64,000 nt of DNA, from the NCBI GenBank assembly GCA_035550215.1, contig DASZPM010000016.1, forward strand, positions 1-64,000. The letters run 5' to 3'. Positions within the stretch are counted from its first letter, which is position 1; every line of letters begins with the position of its first letter. This document shows positions 1 through 8,629 of this stretch, in pieces. The position numbers and the translations under genes were made by a program. Source of the DNA: JABDFW01 sp035550215 (GTDB lineage Bacteria; Bacteroidota; Bacteroidia; Chitinophagales; Chitinophagaceae). The notes beneath the pieces are model-generated. The model made no database searches and was not told the DNA's origin. It saw only the letters and a program-made list of their open reading frames with translations.

Positions 1-1
1 T

Positions 2-199
2 CTTATAGTGCTGCTGGTAATACCGGCGGCCTATGTTATGGCCGGTCCCGGCGGCCCGGGCGGAGACCCCGGGGCGCCCATTGATGGCGGCATAAGCCTG
101 CTGGTAGCAGCAGGTATAGGCTACGGAGCCAAAAAGGCCCGTGATGCACGAAAAAAAACAAAACAGCCCCCTACTGAACAAAACACGGGAGAAGTATAG
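2..199 (+). CDS. PID-CTERM-like small exported protein, 5' end outside window
   Basis: The reading frame is open to the left edge, so the true start is probably upstream. The visible part is a hydrophobic stretch (VLLVIPAAYVMA), a Gly/Pro-rich linker, the motif PIDGGISLL followed by a short hydrophobic segment (LLVAAGIGYGAKK), and a Lys/Arg-rich tail. This is the layout of the small Bacteroidota proteins with a PID-CTERM sorting signal, a relative of PEP-CTERM tags: signal peptide, little else, then PIDGG plus membrane segment plus basic end. A sorting role is inferred from that layout; the cargo function is unknown. A terminator hairpin lies about 95 bases after the stop. Confidence 0.6.
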   Translation, partial: LIVLLVIPAAYVMAGPGGPGGDPGAPIDGGISLLVAAGIGYGAKKARDARKKTKQPPTEQNTGEV

Positions 200-293
200 C
201 GCATCCAATCCTACTATTACATCCCAAAGTCGTTAATGAAAGGGTACTTACAAAATTCTTAGTGCTCAAAGCTGAAACGTATAAAATCGTTGA

Positions 294-329
294 AAAAAGC
301 CTGTAAATATTGCTATTTGCAGGCTTTTT
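294..329 (+). terminator. Rho-independent terminator
   Basis: A 15-bp stem (294-308 with 315-329, one G-U pair) closes a 6-base loop. The outer arm is A5 on the left and T5 on the right. It probably ends the transcript of the small PID-CTERM-like gene. Confidence 0.7.
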
Positions 330-531
330 GTATTATGATAATGGCAAAATAGCTTCTTAATACATGTTTGAATTTCGTAAACCATTGTTTGTTTTTTGTT
401 GTTTTATCCTGAAAAACTGTAGGAATTTGTACGCTAATTAAAGTAGCTTTATAGCAGGTTTGGAGATGACATGCTTTTGGTTCAATTCAATACGAAGAAA
501 CCCTCGCCTAAAATTTTAAATAACAAGAATT
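330..531. other. Intergenic leader before molybdenum hydroxylase genes
   Basis: AT-rich DNA with no convincing open frame. TAGCTTTA near 451-458 differs from the TAnnTTTG -7 box by one base but has no well-placed -33 TTTG, so I do not call a promoter. The operon promoter is probably somewhere in this stretch. Confidence 0.4.
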
Positions 532-2685
532 ATGAACCACATTTCAAGGCGGCATTTTATTAAGAACACAGGGGGCACAGGCCTTGCTTTGTGGCTTGGG
601 TTATCGGCCAAAGGCAGCCCCGAAAAGACTATTGATTTAGCAGAGGCTAAAAACTTTACTCCCTATATTCTTGTCGAGCCCGGCGGAGGTATTACCATCT
701 TCAATATAAAACCAGAAATGGGCCAGGGTACATTTCAGTCCATCCCTGCACTAATAGCGGAAGAATTTGAAGTTTCTCTTGACCAGGTTACCATAAAAAA
801 TACCAATGGAGAGAAGGAATTTGGTAACGGGCAGCGCGCAGGCGGCTCCTCCTCGGTAAGGGGCAGTTATGATGCTTTCAGGAGAATAGGTGCATCGGCA
901 AAAGAAATGTTCCTGCTTGCTGCCGCTGCACAGTGGCAGGTGGATGCCACAACATGCTATGCAGAAAATGGGAAGGTGTTCCACAAGCCTACACAGCGGG
1001 CTGTTGCTTACGGAGAGTTAGCAGAAGCAGCTTCAAAATTGGAGATACCGAAGGAGCCGACATTGAAAGATCCAAAAGACTTTAAAATTTTGGGTAAATC
1101 CATGAAACGGCCTGACGTGCCGCTGAAAACCTGCGGCAAGGCTGAATTTGGTATTGATGTGCAGGTGCCCGGTATGCTGTACGCAACAATTGAAAGATGC
1201 CCTGTAATTGGCGGCACGCTAAAGAGCTTTGACGCCGGGGAAGCGTTAAAAATTAAGGGAGTGAAGAAAGTTGTGGAGGTTGAGAGGATTATGGGCAGGT
1301 ACCATTCAGTTGGCGTGGCGGTAATTGCCGACTCTTACTGGACAGCCCTTAAGGCGCGAAAGATGCTTGCAATAGATTGGGACACAAAAGGGTATGAAAC
1401 ATTTAGTTCCGCAGATTATGAAAATACCCTTCGCTCTATGGCAGGCAAGGATGGCTTGCCGGACAAAAGTGTTGGCTCAGTTGATACACTAAATTTACTT
1501 CCCGAAAATACAATAGAGGCTTTTTATGAAACACCGATGGTTGCACACCAGCCATTAGAGCCATTAAACTGCGTAGCGCATGTTAATGGAGAAATGCTGG
1601 AAATATGGACTTCTACACAGGTGCCAAGCACCCTTACCGGCAGTGGGGGAAGTGATTTGCACAAGCAGGTAGGCTTTGCGCCTGAGAATATTAAACTTCA
1701 CGCGGCATTTGTTGGTGGCGGATTTGGCAGGAGACTTAACATAGATTACGTAATTGAAGCAGTAAATATTGCCAAACAAACAGACAAACCCGTTAAATTA
1801 ATATGGTCCAGGGAAGACACTACGCAATTGGGGCCATACAGGCCAATGACTTTCTCGCAGCTAAAGGGTGGTTTTTCAGGCAATGGAGATTTGGTGATGT
1901 TTCAGCATAAAGTGATTAGCCCCTCTTATCGCGAAGCCATGAGCAGTGACTTCGACACAAGCAAGATTGATGGCACTATGATTGAAGGCATAGGCGAGCA
2001 GGCGTATGAAATTCCTAATATTAAAACTTCTTATGTCAGGGCTGATTATCATGTGCCACTTGCGGCCTGGCGGTCAGTAACCAGTTCAACACTTGCTTTT
2101 GCACACGAATGTTTTATAGATGAACTGGCTTATAAAGCCAAGAAAGACCCGCTTGATTTTCGGCTGGGTTTGCTGTCAAAACCATCTGATTTGAAAAGAG
2201 TGCTGACTAAATTGAGGGAATTTTCCAACTGGGATAAAAAATTGCCTGGAGGAAGCGGAAGGGGTGTGGCGCAATGGGAATTTTTTGCGGGTTTGTGCGC
2301 GCAGGTGGTGGAAGTAACCTATTATGCTGACAAGCATGTATCAGTAGATAAGGTGTATGCGGTAATTGACTTAGGAAAGGTAGTAAATCCTGATAATGTA
2401 AAAAACCAGGTGGAGGGCGCAATTATTATGGCGCTAACTGCCGCTACCAAGCCCGGTATAACTTTGCAGAACGGAAAGGTAATGCAGCACAATTTTTATG
2501 ACAACCCCCTGTTGCGCATTAACGAAGCCCCCGAAATTGAGGTGTTGATACTGACTGATGGCACCAGGATTAAAGGAGTTGGCGAACCCGGTTTGCCGCC
2601 GTTTGCGCCCGCTTTAGCAAATGCTGTTTATGCAGCCACAGGTAACCGTTTCCGTAAAATGCCATTTGATTTGGCAAACGTGTAA
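532..2685 (+). CDS. Molybdopterin-binding large subunit, isoquinoline 1-oxidoreductase beta (IorB)-like
   Basis: This is the catalytic large subunit of a xanthine-oxidase-family molybdenum hydroxylase, 717 residues. The N-terminus carries a twin-arginine-like signal (RRHFIK at about 6-11 followed by a hydrophobic run), so a folded, cofactor-loaded protein is probably exported. Family motifs are MGQGTFQS near 63, GGGFGRR near 397, and GVGEPGLPPF near 682, where Glu685 matches the active-site base. The IorB group lacks its own FAD and passes electrons to a [2Fe-2S] subunit and a cytochrome, and both are encoded directly downstream. The substrate cannot be told from sequence; an N-heterocycle or aldehyde is typical. 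A paralogue lies at 4096-6264. Confidence 0.85.
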   Translation: MNHISRRHFIKNTGGTGLALWLGLSAKGSPEKTIDLAEAKNFTPYILVEPGGGITIFNIKPEMGQGTFQSIPALIAEEFEVSLDQVTIKNTNGEKEFGNGQRAGGSSSVRGSYDAFRRIGASAKEMFLLAAAAQWQVDATTCYAENGKVFHKPTQRAVAYGELAEAASKLEIPKEPTLKDPKDFKILGKSMKRPDVPLKTCGKAEFGIDVQVPGMLYATIERCPVIGGTLKSFDAGEALKIKGVKKVVEVERIMGRYHSVGVAVIADSYWTALKARKMLAIDWDTKGYETFSSADYENTLRSMAGKDGLPDKSVGSVDTLNLLPENTIEAFYETPMVAHQPLEPLNCVAHVNGEMLEIWTSTQVPSTLTGSGGSDLHKQVGFAPENIKLHAAFVGGGFGRRLNIDYVIEAVNIAKQTDKPVKLIWSREDTTQLGPYRPMTFSQLKGGFSGNGDLVMFQHKVISPSYREAMSSDFDTSKIDGTMIEGIGEQAYEIPNIKTSYVRADYHVPLAAWRSVTSSTLAFAHECFIDELAYKAKKDPLDFRLGLLSKPSDLKRVLTKLREFSNWDKKLPGGSGRGVAQWEFFAGLCAQVVEVTYYADKHVSVDKVYAVIDLGKVVNPDNVKNQVEGAIIMALTAATKPGITLQNGKVMQHNFYDNPLLRINEAPEIEVLILTDGTRIKGVGEPGLPPFAPALANAVYAATGNRFRKMPFDLANV

Positions 2686-2857
2686 TTTAGCCAAGGGGAA
2701 TTTTTTGTAGTTGAGATTTTAATAATAAATTGCTCGAGATTGGCTGCGGAAAAAGATTTGTGTTGTGCCGGCACTTACACAGGATAACTGGAGGTATTAC
2801 CGCTCTGAAACAAAAAGAAGTAAATAAGCCTAATTTTTCATAACATATTTTATTCGT

Positions 2858-3361
2858 ATGATTTCTTTAAATGTCAATCAGAAAACGTACCAGGTAGATG
2901 TTGACCCTGACATGCCTTTGTTATGGGTAATAAGGGATGTTATTGGCCTGACAGGTACCAAATACGGTTGTGGTGTTGCACAATGCGGCGCCTGCGTTGT
3001 GCACCTGAACGGGGAAGCAGTCCGTTCTTGCGTTACAAAAGTTAAACGTGCCGATGGACAAAAGATAGTGACTATAGAAGGGTTATCAAAAAATAATGAC
3101 CATCCACTGCAAAAGGCTTGGGCAGAAATTGATGTACCGCAATGCGGCTATTGTCATTCAGGTCAAATCATGTCGGCAGCAGTGCTTCTCAGGGAGAACC
3201 CAAACCCTACGGATGAAGATATTGATAATGCAATGTCTGGTAACATCTGCCGTTGCGGGACCTACCTGCGTATAAGGAAAGCTATTCATCTTGCTGCAGA
3301 AATGAAGCAAAAACAGGCAGGCGTAGAACAGGATGCGTCTTTAGAAATTACTGTTTCCTAA
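2858..3361 (+). CDS. [2Fe-2S] small subunit of molybdenum hydroxylase (IorA-like)
   Basis: A 167-residue protein with the two [2Fe-2S] domains of the xanthine oxidase family. The plant-ferredoxin-like N-terminal cluster is bound by Cys38, Cys43, Cys46 and Cys58; the C-terminal helical cluster by Cys96, Cys99, Cys131 and Cys133 (motifs CGYC and CRC). It carries electrons from the molybdopterin site toward the haem protein encoded next. It has no export signal and would leave the cell as a complex with the Tat-bearing large subunit, as known for this family. It lies 172 bases after one large subunit and is the only small subunit in the window, so both large subunits may share it. Confidence 0.9.
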   Translation: MISLNVNQKTYQVDVDPDMPLLWVIRDVIGLTGTKYGCGVAQCGACVVHLNGEAVRSCVTKVKRADGQKIVTIEGLSKNNDHPLQKAWAEIDVPQCGYCHSGQIMSAAVLLRENPNPTDEDIDNAMSGNICRCGTYLRIRKAIHLAAEMKQKQAGVEQDASLEITVS

Positions 3362-3385
3362 TATTACCATAAACTTATTGTATAT

Positions 3386-4018
3386 ATGGAGCAAAACACC
3401 AACATAAAAATGCGTTATCTCCCTAAAAAAAAGATTGTTGTTTTTGCAGTCATCCTCTCCGCCGTTTCCATAATCGCGTCGGGATTTAAGGACGGAGATG
3501 GTAAAAAAGGCAAAGGACCGGGTAACGTAAACCAGGATAGTGTTGAGTCGGTTACAGCATTTCTTACTGTGTACAAAGTGCTTGAAAGCCCTCGATGCAT
3601 GAACTGCCATCCTTCGGGTGATATACCTTTACAGGGGGATGACAATCACCTGCATTTAATGTTTCCTAAAAGAGGTAAAGATGGGAAAGGGCTATATGCC
3701 ATGAAGTGCGCTAACTGCCACCAGGCCACCAATACGCCGGGCATACATACACCTCCGGGTAATCCTAATTGGCATTTGCCGCCTGCGGATATGAAGATGG
3801 TTTTCCAGGGAAGGACACCAGCCCAATTAGCCAGGCAGATTATTGACCCGTCACAAAACGGCCATAAGAATATGGAGCAATTGCTTGCACATGCTTCAGA
3901 TACTTTGGTGCTTGGTGCATGGCACCCCGGCGAGGGACGTACGCTGCCACCAATAAGTCATGAAGAATTTAAGAAGGCATGGGAAACCTGGTTAAAAAAA
4001 GGTGCTTATGTGCCTTAA
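3386..4018 (+). CDS. Diheme cytochrome c, IorAB-associated subunit
   Basis: A 210-residue protein with an N-terminal signal or anchor (hydrophobic residues 17-33) and two CXXCH haem sites at Cys71-His75 (CMNCH) and Cys108-His112 (CANCH). Proteins of this type accompany IorA/IorB-like hydroxylases and accept electrons from the [2Fe-2S] subunit for delivery to the respiratory chain at the periplasmic face. The gene starts 24 bases after the small-subunit stop. The later part (PGNPNWHLPP and following) is a soluble domain I cannot assign further. Confidence 0.8.
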   Translation: MEQNTNIKMRYLPKKKIVVFAVILSAVSIIASGFKDGDGKKGKGPGNVNQDSVESVTAFLTVYKVLESPRCMNCHPSGDIPLQGDDNHLHLMFPKRGKDGKGLYAMKCANCHQATNTPGIHTPPGNPNWHLPPADMKMVFQGRTPAQLARQIIDPSQNGHKNMEQLLAHASDTLVLGAWHPGEGRTLPPISHEEFKKAWETWLKKGAYVP

Positions 4019-4095
4019 TGTAACCGCACAATTTATTAAAAGATAAAAAAGGCGCAATTCTAACTGTCTCCAACAAATCAAAAGCATTTAAAAAT

Positions 4096-6264
4096 ATGCC
4101 AACTGCTATAAAAAAAGGCGCTGTTTCCCGGAGAAGTTTTCTTAAGATGTCCGGCATATCCGGAACGGCACTTTGTCTCGGGTTTTATTTTTCCGCCGGG
4201 GCTAAAAAGCCGACTATAATTGACGGAATTGAAGCAGATGTGTTAAATGTCGAACTTAATTCATGGATTTCAATTGACACCGCGGGCAAGGTAACGCTTG
4301 TTGATCATCGTGCTGAAATGGGGCAGGGTTCATACCAGTCAGTGCCGCAAATAATTGCCGAAGAACTGGAAGTTGATCTTGATAATGTAAACATAGTTTT
4401 TGCGCCTGGTGACGATAAAAAATATGGAAGCCAGATAACCGGCGGTAGCTCAACCATACGCAGCTCGTATAAAAATTTGCTCAACCTTAGCGCAACCGCC
4501 CGTGAAATGCTGGTTGCGGCAGCCGCAGCAAAATGGAATGTTTCAACCACTGAATGTTATGCTGAATCAGGCCACGTTTATCATAAACCTTCAGGCAAGA
4601 AATTTAATTACGGCGACCTGGTGGTTGATGCCTCTAAACTGCAAAAACCTGCTAACGTAACGCTTAAAAAAACGTCGGAGTATAAGTTAATCCGTAAACC
4701 GCTTCACCGAAGAGACACTCCTTTAAAAACCAATGGTACCGCTATATTCGGGCTGGACAAGAAAATTCCGGGTATGCTGTATGCCCTTGTTGAGCGAAAT
4801 CCAAGATTGCGTGGTACAGTAAAGAGTTTTGATGATTCAGCTACCCGCATGGTTCCCGGCGTAAAGCATGTTTTTAAGGTGCAAATGAGCGTTTTTAATA
4901 CTTTACGTGATGGTGTTGCCGTAGTGGCAGACACGCGCTGGGCTGCTATGCAGGGACGAAAATTATTGAGAGTGGAGTGGGACGACAGTGGGTTTGAGCA
5001 TGTAAACACAGAAGACATCTATAAACAAATGGAAGACAACCTCAACAATAAAGAAGGTGTTTTCCTGAAAAACCAGGGCGATGCCGAGGGAGTTATTCAA
5101 AAGGCAGAAAATAAGATTGATGTTATTTACCAGGCGCCTTACCAGTCTCATGCCAGTATGGAGCCTTTAAATTGCATCGCACACTATCAAAAAGATAAGC
5201 TGGAGATATGGGGCCCGATACAGGCGCCAGATTGGGTACAGGGATTTCTGAGCGGGCAATTTGGTTTGCCAAAAGAAAAAGTTATAGTAAACATGACGTT
5301 TCTTGGGGGAGGGTTTGGCAGAAAAGCTTTTCTTGATTACCCGCACGAAGCCACAATTATTTCAAAAGAAGTGGGGGCGCCGGTGCAGGTTATGTGGACG
5401 AGAGAAGATGATATGACACAGGGGCCCCACAGGCCGGGCATGTCTTACAGGTGCCAGGCTGCAATTTCCGGCGGAAATATTGATGCGCTCGCTTTCAAGA
5501 TGACCGGCCAAAATATGGATTTATGGAGCGGGGGAGATAAAAGTAAAGCGAATGAGAGTACTGCTGAAAGCTTTTTAGCGCCTTATTTCGACACCATTAA
5601 AAACCTGAGTTTTAAGGATGTGTTGTTTGAAACACCACTGCCTATTATGTGGTGGCGTTCAGTATATGCATCAACAAACGGCTTTGCTTACGAAAGTTTT
5701 ATGGATGAGGTTGCTGCAGCAGCCGGAAAGGATCCGCTTGAGTTAAGAAGACAGTATTTAAAAGATAAAAGATGCCAGGACCTGATAGATAAGCTGGAGG
5801 AAGTATCAGGCTGGAAAAGCAGGAAGAAAAACGAGGGATACGGGGTGGCCATTACCGAATGTTTTTCAAGTACAGTCGGAGAAGTGGTGAAAGTATCGCG
5901 GGACGGAGAAGGCAGGGTAAAAATAGACCATGTATGGGCGGTAATGGATTGTGGTTGGTATGTTAACCCTGATATTATTAAAGCGCAGGTGGAAGGGTCA
6001 ATTGTTATGGCTTTGGGTGCTGCAACTGCGCACGAAATAACTTATAAGGATGGGCTTACAGTTGAAAAGAATTTTTACGCGTATAACATGCCAAGGATAA
6101 ATGATGTTCCGCCGATAGATGTATATGTAATGGATAACGATGCGGATGCGGGCGGAGTAGGAGAGCCGGGGCTGCCACCGTTTTCACCTGCGTTAACCAA
6201 TGCCATCTTTGACCTGACAGGTAAGCGGATAAGAAAGCTTCCGTTTAGTTTAAATTCAATTTAG
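4096..6264 (+). CDS. Second molybdopterin-binding large subunit, IorB-like
   Basis: A 722-residue paralogue of the protein at 532-2685. It has a Tat-type signal (RRSFLK near 12-17, then a hydrophobic stretch), MGQGSYQS, GGGFGRK, and GVGEPGLPPF near 687 with the likely catalytic Glu690. Alignable blocks run along the entire length, so this is a tandem duplication with the small subunit and cytochrome between the copies. Either the two form separate enzymes sharing electron-transfer partners, or a heteromer; the sequence does not decide. The cofactor operon follows 85 bases later. Confidence 0.85.
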   Translation: MPTAIKKGAVSRRSFLKMSGISGTALCLGFYFSAGAKKPTIIDGIEADVLNVELNSWISIDTAGKVTLVDHRAEMGQGSYQSVPQIIAEELEVDLDNVNIVFAPGDDKKYGSQITGGSSTIRSSYKNLLNLSATAREMLVAAAAAKWNVSTTECYAESGHVYHKPSGKKFNYGDLVVDASKLQKPANVTLKKTSEYKLIRKPLHRRDTPLKTNGTAIFGLDKKIPGMLYALVERNPRLRGTVKSFDDSATRMVPGVKHVFKVQMSVFNTLRDGVAVVADTRWAAMQGRKLLRVEWDDSGFEHVNTEDIYKQMEDNLNNKEGVFLKNQGDAEGVIQKAENKIDVIYQAPYQSHASMEPLNCIAHYQKDKLEIWGPIQAPDWVQGFLSGQFGLPKEKVIVNMTFLGGGFGRKAFLDYPHEATIISKEVGAPVQVMWTREDDMTQGPHRPGMSYRCQAAISGGNIDALAFKMTGQNMDLWSGGDKSKANESTAESFLAPYFDTIKNLSFKDVLFETPLPIMWWRSVYASTNGFAYESFMDEVAAAAGKDPLELRRQYLKDKRCQDLIDKLEEVSGWKSRKKNEGYGVAITECFSSTVGEVVKVSRDGEGRVKIDHVWAVMDCGWYVNPDIIKAQVEGSIVMALGAATAHEITYKDGLTVEKNFYAYNMPRINDVPPIDVYVMDNDADAGGVGEPGLPPFSPALTNAIFDLTGKRIRKLPFSLNSI

Positions 6265-6349
6265 CGCATAGTGCTTTGCTATGCCAGCATAGAAGTGTCT
6301 TGGCGCTTCCCGGGGATGTTTTACCTTTAACATGGGTTAGGATTATAAA

Positions 6350-6835
6350 ATGGCAGAACAGTTTACACATATTGACAGTACAACAGGGCAACCCGGCATG
6401 GTGGATGTGCAGGAAAAAGCCATTACCAGGCGACAGGCAACAGCCCAAAGCATTGTGATGCTGGGTAAAAGTATAATGCAGCAATTAGAAGGCGGCGACA
6501 TTCATACACGAAAAGGCCCGGTATTTCAAACTGCAATAATAGCGGGAACAATGGCGGCAAAAAAGACGGCAGATTTAATTCCGTTTTGTCATCCGCTGGC
6601 ATTAGAAAATTGCAAACTCACTATTGTTCCGCGCAATGATGCGGAAATCATAATAACCTGTACAGTGACTATTACAGGCAAAACGGGTGTGGAAATGGAG
6701 GCATTAACAGGCGCCAGCGTTGCGGCATTGACAATTTACGATATGTGCAAGGCACTTTCTCACGACATAATTATCAGCGAAACAAAATTAGTGGCTAAAA
6801 CAGGTGGCAAGAGTGATTATGGTAACAGAAACTAA
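6350..6835 (+). CDS. moaC: Cyclic pyranopterin monophosphate synthase MoaC
   Basis: MoaC acts with MoaA to turn GTP into cyclic pyranopterin monophosphate, the first committed step of molybdenum cofactor synthesis. The 161-residue length is typical. Seen are the opening FTHID with MVDV, the substrate-binding IPFCHPL near 74-81, GVEMEALTGASVAALT, the MC-K-LSHD block, and the C-terminal LVAKTGGKS, whose lysines form part of the active site in this family. Its end overlaps the start of mobA by 17 bases. It is the first gene of the tightly packed cofactor operon. Confidence 0.93.
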   Translation: MAEQFTHIDSTTGQPGMVDVQEKAITRRQATAQSIVMLGKSIMQQLEGGDIHTRKGPVFQTAIIAGTMAAKKTADLIPFCHPLALENCKLTIVPRNDAEIIITCTVTITGKTGVEMEALTGASVAALTIYDMCKALSHDIIISETKLVAKTGGKSDYGNRN

Positions 6836-7970
6836 AGGGCATATTAAACATGCGCAGCTAACAAAACCTGCACTGGGTATTTTTGGTCGTAACGAGTTGG
6901 CCATTCTGGGCACATCCTGCGGGAATATTCAGCGCCTGGCACAAACAATTATTGAAGGGTTACCTGGATATAAATTTGGTTTTACAGACGCTTCACACCA
7001 TGACAATGAAGATTCTGCCCCCTCAATCGCTTCTGTCTCAACTATACAAAAAAGTAATACGACCCAGGTTGATTTTTTGGGGACCTTCAATTATATACAC
7101 CAACGCACATTATTTAACGACGCTACATTTGTGCTTGTAAATGGCAACCATTTTACTGCTACCCGGCAGGTTGTGGTAATTGATGATGCCAAACCGCTGC
7201 ACAAAAAAATTGACAGGCTTACCAATGTATGCCTTGTGCTGTTGCAGGAAGGTATAACTACTATACCCGGCTTCCTTGCTGAACAAGTGCCCGGCATTAA
7301 GAATGTACCTGTGTTTTCTATTGCGGATAACCAGTCTATTATAAGATTTATTGACAGCCTTATAAAATATGCGACGCCTGTTTTAAACGGGCTTGTGCTT
7401 GCGGGTGGTGAAAGCAAAAGAATGGGCAGCGATAAAGGGAGCCTTATTTATCATCCAAAACTTACCCAGCGGCAGTACATACATAGCTTGCTTAAAGAAC
7501 ATTGCAATGGTGATGTTTTTGTGTCGTGCAATGCATCACAAGAAGACGCTGTAACTGCCGAAGGACTGCCGTTTATTACAGACAGTTTTACAGGGCTCGG
7601 CCCTATAGGCGGTATATTGTCGGCATTCAGGCATAACCCTAACGCTGCATGGCTTACGGTGGCATGCGACATGCCACACCTCTCCGGCGGGCTGATTCAT
7701 AATCTTACGGAAAACAGGAATATTGCTAAGATGGCTACGGCATTTCGCAATAACGAAAATAATGGCTGGCCTGAGCCGCTACTCACTATATGGGAGCCAC
7801 AAAGTTACCAATGGCTATTGCAATTGCTGGCCCAGGGTTATTCCTGCCCGAGAAAGGCATTGATAAATGCAGGCATAGCCTTACTGGAAATAGAAGATGC
7901 TGCAGTGTTGCATAATGTTAATGACTACAGCGATTACTTAACTACATTAAATAACCTGGAGAACGCATAA
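6819..7970 (+). CDS. mobA: Molybdopterin guanylyltransferase MobA with MobB-like N-terminal domain
   Basis: The C-terminal half (from about residue 190 of 383) is a MobA-type nucleotidyltransferase: LAGGESKRMGSDKGSL binds GTP, and TVACDMPHL carries the metal-binding Asp. MobA attaches GMP to molybdopterin. The first about 185 residues look like a degenerate MobB: ELAILGTSCGNIQ occupies the place of a P-loop but lacks the GKT, and a strand-helix pattern follows to VPVFSIAD. I chose ATG 6819 rather than the in-frame GTG at 6804. The stop shares a base with the moaD start (TAATG). The MobB relationship is inference. Confidence 0.82.
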   Translation: MVTETKGHIKHAQLTKPALGIFGRNELAILGTSCGNIQRLAQTIIEGLPGYKFGFTDASHHDNEDSAPSIASVSTIQKSNTTQVDFLGTFNYIHQRTLFNDATFVLVNGNHFTATRQVVVIDDAKPLHKKIDRLTNVCLVLLQEGITTIPGFLAEQVPGIKNVPVFSIADNQSIIRFIDSLIKYATPVLNGLVLAGGESKRMGSDKGSLIYHPKLTQRQYIHSLLKEHCNGDVFVSCNASQEDAVTAEGLPFITDSFTGLGPIGGILSAFRHNPNAAWLTVACDMPHLSGGLIHNLTENRNIAKMATAFRNNENNGWPEPLLTIWEPQSYQWLLQLLAQGYSCPRKALINAGIALLEIEDAAVLHNVNDYSDYLTTLNNLENA

Positions 7971-8209
7971 TGGAGTTATTATTATTCGGCGTAACAAAAG
8001 AAATAGTTGGCAAAAGTAAATTAACAATAACGGCAGATAAAAGCATACCTGACGTTGGTTCATTAAAGCAATGGCTTGCGTTGCAATATCCCGCGTTGAG
8101 CGCGCTGAAATCACTGGCAATTGCCGTTGATAATGAATACGCCGGCGACGGCGAAACATTAAAAGAAGGATCTGAAATTGCATTGATACCACCGGTAAGT
8201 GGGGGATAA
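7970..8209 (+). CDS. moaD: Molybdopterin synthase sulfur carrier subunit MoaD
   Basis: A 79-residue ubiquitin-fold protein ending in the diagnostic Gly-Gly (IPPVSGG). The terminal glycine is adenylated by MoeB, converted to a thiocarboxylate, and donates sulfur within the MoaD-MoaE complex to form the dithiolene of molybdopterin. The start overlaps the mobA stop by one base, and moaE follows after 4 bases, so translation is probably coupled. Confidence 0.92.
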   Translation: MELLLFGVTKEIVGKSKLTITADKSIPDVGSLKQWLALQYPALSALKSLAIAVDNEYAGDGETLKEGSEIALIPPVSGG

Positions 8210-8213
8210 GGGT

Positions 8214-8624
8214 ATGTTATTAAAGATTGTTGAACATATAGATATTGCAGAAGCATATAATTATTTACAGCACCCGTCCTGTGGTGCAGTAAATCTTTTT
8301 ATTGGCACCGTTCGTGACCGTTCACGGGGCAAGGAAGTTACCAAACTGGTGTTTGAGGCCTATGAAACTATGGCATTGAAAGAATTTGAAAAGATTGCCT
8401 TGCTGGCTAAACAACAATGGCCGCTGGAGAGAATAACCGTTATACATGCGACAGGTGAAAAGCTTCCAGGTGATGCGGTGGTAGCGGTTGGTGTAGCATC
8501 GCCTCACCGGCAAGCAGTTTTTGAAGCTACTGCTTTTATAATGCAGGAATTGAAGACAACTGTCCCAATATGGAAACATGAATATTACGGGGACGAAAGT
8601 GTGTGGATTAACGCTCACCCCTGA
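8214..8624 (+). CDS. moaE: Molybdopterin synthase catalytic subunit MoaE
   Basis: A 136-residue MoaE. Seen are the FIGTVRDRSRGKEVTKLVFEAY block, the IHATGEKLPGDAVVAVGVASPHR segment in two adjoining pieces, and the C-terminal VPIWKHEYY, which contains the conserved active-site lysine. It inserts sulfur from MoaD into cyclic pyranopterin monophosphate. An in-frame GTG at 8199 would overlap moaD, but ATG 8214 gives the normal MoaE beginning. moaA starts 5 bases after the stop. Confidence 0.92.
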   Translation: MLLKIVEHIDIAEAYNYLQHPSCGAVNLFIGTVRDRSRGKEVTKLVFEAYETMALKEFEKIALLAKQQWPLERITVIHATGEKLPGDAVVAVGVASPHRQAVFEATAFIMQELKTTVPIWKHEYYGDESVWINAHP

Positions 8625-8629
8625 CAATT

